Positions 7,924 to 13,966 of a stretch of DNA of 13,966 nt are shown one piece after another (the stretch's first letter is position 1; every line of letters starts with the position of its first letter). Made by a program: the position numbers and the translations under genes. The notes below the pieces were generated by a model. The model was not told the DNA's origin. It searched no databases and saw only the letters and a list, made by a program, of their open reading frames with translations. This DNA is from Halocafeteria seosinensis. Its lineage: Eukaryota; Sar; Bigyra; Bicosoecida. The stretch spans positions 1-13,966 of the forward strand of contig LVLI01001651.1 of NCBI GenBank assembly GCA_001687465.1. The letters run 5' to 3'.

Positions 7924-9331
7924 ATGGCATCGGCGAGTAGCTCTTCGCTGGCACGGCAGCCAAGCTCGACACAACAACAGGTGTCACGCTGTGTGTCAGA
8001 CGATACTGCGTTGGGCTACGATAGAAAGAAAATCGAACAGATATGCGAAAAGAAGCCATGGATGAACAAGTAGGTAGAGCAACGGAAAGATTGTCGTTTT
8101 TGTTCAGGTCACGTCACCCTTTTAGGAAGCGAAGTGAAGTGAAGTGTTGTGCCGATGCATGCTTAGAATCGAAGTGCTTATTTCACGTCATCGTTTTATA
8201 TTGAAGTGCGTGCTGTACTTTGGCGAAGCATATACTGTTGTTGGCTCCTTCTGCAGTCCGAAACACTTCCAAGGGGTACGGTTATCGACTGTAGCTACGA
8301 TGAAGATTGTATCCCACGCCATTCACGGAGTCGAGTACGGGAGAAAACACTCGAGCACGGGAGCACCGACAGAAATCATGGGGTTTTGCATTGGACATGT
8401 TGACACGGATGATCCCACAAAATTCCTTATCTCGGACGTATTCCCGCTGCCGGTGGAGGGCTCGGAGACCGCAGTCGTTGCGGAATCACCCGAAGTGATG
8501 CAATACCAAAGCGAACTAGTGGATTCTCTAGAGCAAACGCGAAACGATCGCTTAATCGGATGGTACCACAGTCATCCATTTGAAGTGAAAGAAACCTCTA
8601 ATTGCTTCTTTTCAATGGTGGATGTTCAAACCCAGCGAATGTTCCAGAACGCTACCGACCGCAATGATTTTTCGTGGGTTGGACTTGTGATAGATCCTTT
8701 GCGAACAATTGCGCAAGGTTTCCCGGATATATTCGCGTTTCGCGCTTATCCTGACTCGTACAAACCCCCAAACGGTGAAGCTCCAGACGGGGCGGTGTGG
8801 AAGGACGAGAAAGCGAGGACGCAGAGATGGGGCCCAGCGTATCTTTCTTATTATTGTTTAAGTATTGAATATTTCCAAAGCACTACTTCGGGAAAGTTAC
8901 TGAACATGTTATCGCGAGACTATCTGTGGGTTCGAACTGTTTCTTCTGGTGGCGGACCCTTCGAAGAAAGCTCGAACGAGGATATATCGGCAAGAATAGC
9001 TTCGATTGCGAGTGCCGTGAACTCAGCAGCGCGGCATCGCACAACTGCGGCAGACCTTCATAACGCAAAGCAGACGCCGGGAGGTCTGAGCTTTGCTGCC
9101 ATGAATGAGCACATTGAAAAGGCTGCCGCGTTGGCAGACGGCTTCCAGAATGAGCTGTATTTTGGCTCACTCAAAAAAGAAATCAAACGGCCGTTATTTC
9201 AGGGCGAAAGTGTACACCATTCCAACATACTCAATCGCGGAAACGGGAATGAGGAATCGAAAGCAGGCGAAACGGATGTTAACATGGTTTCGTCCGCTGC
9301 TGCGGCTCCCGCTCCACAGGGAAATGCGTGA
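7924..9331 (+). CDS. CSN5: COP9 signalosome subunit 5 (JAMM/MPN+ isopeptidase)
   Basis: CSN5 is the catalytic subunit of the COP9 signalosome. It removes NEDD8 from cullins and so controls cullin-RING ubiquitin ligases in nucleus and cytosol. Exons are 7924-8069 and 8257-9331, joined across a 187-nt GT-AG intron with phase 2. The product is 406 residues, near the usual CSN5 length with a longer C-terminal tail. The N-terminal segment YDRKKIEQICEKKPW matches the conserved CSN5 entry to the MPN domain. The metal site is visible as Glu88 in EIMG, His153 and His155 in HSHP, and Ser168 and Asp171. Family hallmarks PLPVEGSET, GLVIDPLRTI, FRAYP and YKPP follow. The spacing between HSHP and Asp171 is five residues longer than in the human and plant enzymes. 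The first in-frame ATG, at 7924, is taken as start. The alternative JAMM protein Rpn11 fits much less well. Confidence 0.95.
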
Positions 9332-9721
9332 GCAACCTATTGCCAATTTTTCAGCTTCGTTTCCTGCAGAGGGAAAGCCATATGAGCACGGGAATCTGTA
9401 GCGGTAACAAGTAGTGTAGATGACGTATTTCCACTTCATTAGTCTTCCGCGACCTACATAGATATTCACCTCGGCCTTATCGCTGTTGCTCACTGCCCCT
9501 CAGTACGGTGTTCGTCCGCTTATCGATTGGTGTCCACCTTTTGACTTTTTCGAGAACATACATGTATGTAGATTAAAGCTGATAACCTGACATGCGTGGG
9601 TATATATACTGTGTGTACAGTATTCTGTCTCTCCACAGAAGGCAAACGAGGGAATGCGATTCCCAGACAGTAAGTAGGCTCTGAAGATAGGTTTGTCACC
9701 TACAGTAATGCACGTTCTAAG

Positions 9722-9739
9722 TACTGTACATGTACAGTA
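9722..9739. repeat. 18-bp perfect palindrome TACTGTACATGTACAGTA
   Basis: The two half-sites are reverse complements with no spacer, each containing the TACTGTA word that recurs through the non-coding DNA. It could bind a dimeric protein or form a small hairpin in RNA. Confidence 0.8.
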
Positions 9740-10252
9740 TTCCCACACCAATTCCGGAATGCGGGAATGCTCATCCAGCATGCTGATACAGTACAATAGT
9801 GAGTGGGGCTCAAGCAGTCGCCAGTTTCTCACTACTGCTGGACTACTACTGCCACTGTAGAGTAAAGTAGCGTACCACCATTAGAATATGCAGACTACTG
9901 AAGGACTCCACATACTCAGTGCCGAGGGAATGGCATGAATGGTGTGAGTGGTGCATGCGGGTCGGGCGTCTTACCACCATTTTGCCTGTCAGGAAGTTAG
10001 CTGTACAAGCTCGCTGTAGCTGTAGCTCCCTGTAACAACAAAGACTGTAGAACCTCTCATTCTGTAGAGAGGTAGGTCGTCCGTCCTCTCCTCTCTTACA
10101 ATGTGATTACATAGCGTCTGCATGTACTGTACAACAGCGTATGGACGGACCGCTGCTTCAAGCTCGATTCTCGTATACTATACCTATACACTACGGTAGT
10201 TGTTGTATACACTATTAAGTCGAGGTAGTTGGATTGGATTGATCAGCGCCAT

Positions 10253-10283
10253 CTATATTATAGTATAGTATAGTATTGTATAG
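10253..10283. repeat. Imperfect TATAG pentamer array
   Basis: Several TATAG units in a row with one altered copy lie about 130-160 nt before the transporter ATG. This could serve as an AT-rich promoter core, or may simply be a microsatellite. Confidence 0.55.
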
Positions 10284-10398
10284 AGACCCTCTGGAACTGG
10301 AGGGGACAGACTAATAAAGTGTGTCTCTTCCGTCGCTCTCTTGGGTATATACACAGGTACACACACGTACCATACAGAGACAATTGTAGTCGGTCGGG

Positions 10399-10416
10399 AA
10401 AAAAAAAAAAAAAAAA
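10399..10416 (+). repeat. A18 homopolymer immediately before the transporter start codon
   Basis: Eighteen consecutive adenines end in the A of the ATG at 10416. The run falls in the 5' leader, not in the protein if that ATG is used. It gives an A at position -3, as favoured around eukaryotic start codons, and is a likely slippage site in replication, transcription or sequencing. Confidence 0.85.
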
Positions 10417-12212
10417 TGCCGGAGGAGGATAGCTACTACTACTACCAGCATTATCAGCAGCAGCAAGGCGCTGGTGCTGCTTCTGGCATGAACCAGGAGG
10501 AGGAAGAGGACAAGAGGATCTCCTTGTCTCCCTCCAACAACGACAGGGATGCAGAGCATGTGTCCAGAGACCATGACGACGACGATGATAATGCAGGAGG
10601 AGCAGGAGCAGGAGAAGGAGGAGGAGGAAGTCGCCGTCGGGAATCGATCTGGGAATTGTTCGTTCGAGGAGGGGGCATGTTTTGCGAATCGTACTTTTTA
10701 TTCAGTGTGGGCAACATCAAAGGGATCTTCGAGAAAGCCTATCCACGTTGCTGGGGGGACCATTCCGAACACTCCACGTGTCCGGAAAGTCTGAGAGCGT
10801 CGATTACCTACACCGAGATTGTGGGAGTTATCTTTGGAATGCTCGTCGTCGGAGCATTGGGAGATAAACTGGGACGTCGATGGGGATCGAGATTGGTGTC
10901 TGGCATCATGCTCACAGGTGCTTTTATGCTCTGCGCTTCGGAGGGACCTACCGTTCAAGGGCAGTTTATTATGTTTACGGTGGCGTTGGGATTCTTTGGA
11001 ATTGGAGTGGGAGGAGAGTACCCTATGGCTTCGTCGTCTGCTGCAGAAACGTCGGAAACGAAAACACGGGGGCAGAGTGTAGTGCTCGTGTTTTCCATGC
11101 AGGGACTCGGTATACTCATCAATTCCCTCGTGATTACCCTATTACTCCTTATATTTGGCCAGACGGGAGCTGGGAATTCTTTGGATGCAACCAAACTGGA
11201 AGCCGTTTGGCGCTTGCAATACGGATTCGGGATCGTGTTTCTGTTGTGCCTCGTGTGGTACCGCTTTCGGATTCTCAAGGAAACAACGGCATGGCAACGA
11301 GAAGTGGAAGCAGCCGAACTGGATGATACCTCATCCACCAATTCGGAAACACATTCACTCGTCAAGCAGGATAATGAGCACCCGGATGTAATTCACCGGC
11401 ACACTAGTACATGGGTGCACAATATGTCTCTACTATTTCAGCACTTTTGGCATCGGGTAATCGGAAGCGGTGGTGGCTGGTTAGTGTGGGATGTCACGTT
11501 TTACGGGAACAAACTCTTCCAAGGGAAATTCATCAACGTCATTGAAGAAGAGCATACTGTCTTTACAACTCTGAAATGGACATTAGTGAATGCAATCATT
11601 GCCTATGTCGGCTACTTTGTGGCCGCATTCACTATCGACCGAAAGTGGATGGGCCGGAGAAAAATGCAAGTCATGGGGTTTACCATCGTGACTCTGATCT
11701 TTCTTATATGTGGATTTGCATACCATACGTTACGTACTCCTGCATACATTCATGTGTTCCAGCTTCTGTATTATGCCTCCTCGTTTTTTGGACAGTGGGG
11801 ACCCAATGCGACAACTTTTCTGCTCCCTTCGGAGATATTCCCTACCCAACTGCGAGGAACTGCTCATGGTATTTCTGCTGCCAGTGGCAAGGTAGGAGCA
11901 CTCTTAGCTGGAGTTATATTTGCGGAAATGACTGCTGACAATATGTTTATCGCTTCTGGAGTCTGCGGTGCTATTGGCCTAGTACTCACGCTGCTGTTTG
12001 TTCCAGATACGACGAAGCTCGATCTCAAAGAACTGGATGACTGGTGGGAAGCTATTCATGAAAATGCTGAGAGTACTTACAGGGGTCCTGCTAAGCACAG
12101 AAAGTATCTTTCGTGGTTTGAAAACAAATACTATCACTATGACTCCACTCAGGTTGTAGAGTCACAAGCTATCGAACTAGTGGAACAAACTCGGAAAGAA
12201 TCTGCCATGTGA
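10416..12212 (+). CDS. MFS transporter, phosphate/organophosphate:H+ symporter type (PHO84/GIT1-like)
   Basis: A single-exon frame of 598 residues, predicted to be a proton-coupled anion transporter in the plasma membrane or another membrane. Residues 1-78 are hydrophilic: Tyr/Gln-rich, then acidic (DDDDD), then Gly-rich. About twelve hydrophobic segments follow, split by a long polar loop at about 287-335. MFS signatures are GDKLGRRWG (149-157) and GIGVGGEYPMAS (195-206). WLVWDVTFYGN (355-365), Asn464 in GPNATTF and Lys492 in SGKVGA match the Trp/Asp/Tyr, Asn and Lys phosphate-site positions known from PHO84-type carriers. The helix 4 Asp of PHO84 is Glu201 here. In helix 1 the usual acidic pair is CESYFLF, with one Glu kept and the second Asp replaced by Phe. 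Phosphate is likely, but glycerophosphodiesters or another organic anion are possible. ATG 10416 is the first ATG; the frame stays open upstream without one. Confidence 0.92.
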   Translation: MPEEDSYYYYQHYQQQQGAGAASGMNQEEEEDKRISLSPSNNDRDAEHVSRDHDDDDDNAGGAGAGEGGGGSRRRESIWELFVRGGGMFCESYFLFSVGNIKGIFEKAYPRCWGDHSEHSTCPESLRASITYTEIVGVIFGMLVVGALGDKLGRRWGSRLVSGIMLTGAFMLCASEGPTVQGQFIMFTVALGFFGIGVGGEYPMASSSAAETSETKTRGQSVVLVFSMQGLGILINSLVITLLLLIFGQTGAGNSLDATKLEAVWRLQYGFGIVFLLCLVWYRFRILKETTAWQREVEAAELDDTSSTNSETHSLVKQDNEHPDVIHRHTSTWVHNMSLLFQHFWHRVIGSGGGWLVWDVTFYGNKLFQGKFINVIEEEHTVFTTLKWTLVNAIIAYVGYFVAAFTIDRKWMGRRKMQVMGFTIVTLIFLICGFAYHTLRTPAYIHVFQLLYYASSFFGQWGPNATTFLLPSEIFPTQLRGTAHGISAASGKVGALLAGVIFAEMTADNMFIASGVCGAIGLVLTLLFVPDTTKLDLKELDDWWEAIHENAESTYRGPAKHRKYLSWFENKYYHYDSTQVVESQAIELVEQTRKESAM

Positions 12213-12893
12213 AACGAGATGAGTAGTGACATATGTGTTAACATAGTATTGAGCAAACAAGTACATCGCTAACTGCTATGCGAAATAGTGTGAGCGCTTT
12301 TTCTGGGGACCTAGAGTGATCACCAGTACTTCACCGATTAGGCTAGCTGACTTACAAGGCCATCGTGTGGCGAAACTTTTACGGATATGCGAGGGGGAAC
12401 GCAGGCTGTCCCAATCGATGGTTCGACATTTGCTGTGAAATGCCGCCGTACGGGTGCGTTTGTAATCGCGGACGGTTGTCGGTAGGTTCACTGGGGCAGA
12501 ATCCTTGAAGTATTAACAACGAAACTTACTGCATTAATCAAGCAACCTGCGGGAGGTTAACGCGCAGTCATGTTGTTAACCTAATGTTACGAATCAAAGG
12601 TCGTCCACTGAAATAGTTCAAGAGTGTGTACGCTAACTAGCTAAGGGCAGGTCCCGCCGTTTCGGGATGCATAACTTCGAAGCAATTCCCTATTCACGTT
12701 GCGTTGCTATCTTGTTTCGAAGAGAAGGAAGGACGTCGGGGCATACCAGACACAATCGCGCACATAACCAAAATCCTTACCCAATAAACAGAGGATGACG
12801 AACGTCCGCGTCAATACACCAACTCTGGTTGACTTTGTCGACATAAAGTACGGTCCCCAAAGCTGTCATCGATATCGATACAAGGTGTAATAT
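12213..12893. other. Spacer downstream of the transporter
   Basis: No supportable gene. Two structured spots are visible: an 8-bp inverted repeat AGGTTAAC/GTTAACCT with a 13-nt loop at 12554-12582, and a 12-bp palindrome ATCGATATCGAT at 12868-12879. The 3' ends of the two convergent genes on either side should lie here. Confidence 0.45.
12554..12582. repeat. Inverted repeat, 8-bp stem and 13-nt loop
   Basis: AGGTTAAC at 12554-12561 pairs with GTTAACCT at 12575-12582. It lies about 340 nt past the transporter stop codon, between convergent genes. Its role is unknown. Confidence 0.5.
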
Positions 12894-13283
12894 TCAGCCA
12901 CGTTTCCGGGCCTTTCGTTCTTTAGCATTTGGTATTTCCGTTTGGATATCTCCCGGTACTCTATCCACACTCCCTTTTCCTTTCTTCTTTTGGCCGGCAA
13001 AGTAGGATGATGGTCTTGCAGGCGCGAACTCTTTTCGCACACTTCGAGATCTGCTACGGCTTCTTTTTGCGTCGTTTACTTCCTTAGCTTCACGAGAAAG
13101 TTTCTTTCTTATCTGGCTCGCTGGCATTGCAAACTCAAGCTGATGATGCCGGGGAGCAGTAGAACCGGTGCTCTCGCTGTTTTCCTCGTTGCTTAGTTCG
13201 ACCTCTACCAATGGTGGAGGCTCAGCCAGTAGCCGGGCTTTCAAGACACGTCCTCTCAGTAACATTCTATCAATGACCTTCAT
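12894..13283 (-). CDS. Basic Arg/Ser-containing protein, family not recognised
   Basis: From the first in-frame ATG (complement of 13283-13281) the frame encodes 129 residues to a TGA at 12896-12894. Upstream the frame is open without ATG to a stop at 13367-13365, so a 5' exon could add residues. The protein begins with a short mixed segment (MLLRGRVLKARLL) and passes through an acidic Ser-rich linker. It then becomes strongly basic with an SR run (SRSRSRSVRK), a KKKGKG segment and a KERKARKRG end. SR and basic tails are typical of nuclear RNA-associated proteins. The LRG near the start recalls the second half of an Sm fold, but the match is weak and the first half is absent. The plus strand opposite is pyrimidine-rich, as expected if the minus strand codes. 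It is divergent with the next gene, and their 5' ends nearly touch or overlap. Confidence 0.5.
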   Translation of the reverse strand: MKVIDRMLLRGRVLKARLLAEPPPLVEVELSNEENSESTGSTAPRHHQLEFAMPASQIRKKLSREAKEVNDAKRSRSRSRSVRKEFAPARPSSYFAGQKKKGKGSVDRVPGDIQTEIPNAKERKARKRG

Positions 13284-13321
13284 ATTGGCAGTATTTACGG
13301 TTTCGGCAAGAGCAACGCTAA

Positions 13322-13966
13322 CGTTTGGAGCATTCTCCACCGAAGAAGGCGAGAGTATCGTTTCTTAGGTCAGTAGGTACTCAAGAGCAACGTTTGCCCG
13401 TTACATTTCAGATTAACGAGCGCGATGAGCCACAGTACATCCTCGAAGAGGATTCCATCCGCGAAGAATCAGATGGAACATTTACTGCTTGCTTCGAAAC
13501 TTTTTCTGGCAGAGAAGAAATACCTGCTGACGAGGCACAGCGAATTAGTTCGGCGGCCCGGTTTCAAAAGGTGACAAAATCTGGAAAGTCGAAAAAAGCA
13601 TCAAGACCCAAAGCTGGTAAGTCGAAGAAGGCTGCAACACCGAAGAAAGCATCAGGGGGAGCTGCTACCACCAGGAGAACAGCATCCACTCCTTCCGAAC
13701 GACCAAGAGTAATGAGTGACGACCACGAGGCCAATGTGAGAAGATGGTGGCGGGAAAGCATTGAACGAAAGCCCCCATCTACTTTTACTACCAAGCAACC
13801 TGCATATAAACTTCTCGCTTCTAACGAATACCAGATGTTCCGAGAAATGATCTGCGAGGTAATCTGTAAGGTTACGAAACAAGAACTAGAGGATGTTCCT
13901 GTTGACAATATACGGCAGCACTTACAGGAGCTTATTTATCAGTTGGAACAGTCTTCTGCTGGGTCA
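13322..13966 (+). CDS. Lys/Ala-rich basic protein, partial, runs off right edge
   Basis: This plus-strand frame is open for 215 codons from 13322 to the window end, with no stop. It has no ATG until deep inside, so the true start is in an upstream exon or lies elsewhere. A good splice acceptor (TTTCAG) ends at 13411, and the coding exon may start at 13412. Small phase-0 first exons starting at ATG 13273 or 13211 would join there in frame, but neither is convincing. From 13412 the protein is first acidic (ILEEDSIREES). A histone-H1-like Lys/Ala/Ser/Pro region follows (SGKSKKASRPK, AGKSKKAATPKKA). It ends in a folded-looking segment with RRWWRES and a helix-rich, Leu/Glu-containing end. If the frame is used from 13322, PPKKARV could be a nuclear localisation signal. 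A nuclear, DNA- or chromatin-associated protein is an inference. I do not recognise the family. Confidence 0.6.

Larger units (their letters stand above)
9332..10415. other. Spacer between CSN5 and the transporter, rich in TACAGTA words
   Basis: No gene is visible over about 1.1 kb. Six TACAGTA/TACTGTA words occur (9616, 9701, 9722, 9733, 9787, 10125), two of them forming an 18-bp palindrome. GGGAAT and ATTCCC form a tight inverted repeat at 9650-9664. ATTCCGGAAT, a heat-shock-element-like palindrome, lies at 9751-9760. A TATAG array and an A18 tract precede the transporter. Confidence 0.5.

Noticed and set aside
10341-10415. N-terminal extension of the transporter by 25 codons ending in a Lys run
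   Set aside because: The frame is open but has no ATG. The Lys run is the A18 tract, and the first ATG is at 10416.
12276-12491. Minus-strand frame of 71 codons downstream of the transporter
   Set aside because: It opens with GTG, has no domain and lies in an otherwise non-coding spacer.

Overview
The window looks like nuclear DNA of a unicellular eukaryote, most likely a photosynthetic stramenopile such as a diatom. This is an inference. The grounds are short GT-AG introns (mostly 62-87 nt), compact genes in loose intergenic DNA, a stramenopile-like gene set and a repeated TACAGTA/TACTGTA word in the non-coding DNA. No rRNA, tRNA, CRISPR array or bacterial operon was seen.

Layout. (1) Positions 1-1546 are AT-rich and unlike the rest. 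The left end carries two small, tightly packed minus-strand reading frames, one cut by the window edge and one with a CCHC-type zinc-finger pattern. Each has the same TATATAGATT element 6-8 nt before its ATG. To the right lies a cluster of paired GACTGGTAT repeats in both orientations. Together this resembles a fragment of a virus-like or other mobile element. (2) Positions 1604-5610 hold a 16-exon plus-strand gene for a predicted 860-residue membrane protein. It has a Gln/Pro-rich N-terminus followed by three tandem copies of a four-helix, claudin-like module. All three copies share the same five-exon layout and intron phases (1-0-1-1-0). (3) Positions 5611-7923 are a gene-poor spacer. (4) Positions 7924-9331 encode COP9 signalosome subunit 5 in two exons, with a lengthened JAMM metal-site loop. 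(5) Positions 9332-10415 are a spacer rich in TACAGTA words and palindromes. (6) Positions 10416-12212 encode a single-exon MFS transporter of the phosphate/organophosphate:H+ symporter type. (7) Positions 12213-12893 are a spacer. (8) At the right end, a minus-strand basic Arg/Ser-containing frame (12894-13283) faces away from a plus-strand Lys/Ala-rich frame that runs off the window (13322-13966).

The genes do not form an obvious pathway. The CSN5 homologue (deneddylation of cullins), the transporter (anion uptake) and the three-module membrane protein appear to be independent genes. The most unusual items are the internally triplicated claudin-like protein and the virus-like left flank with its repeat cluster.
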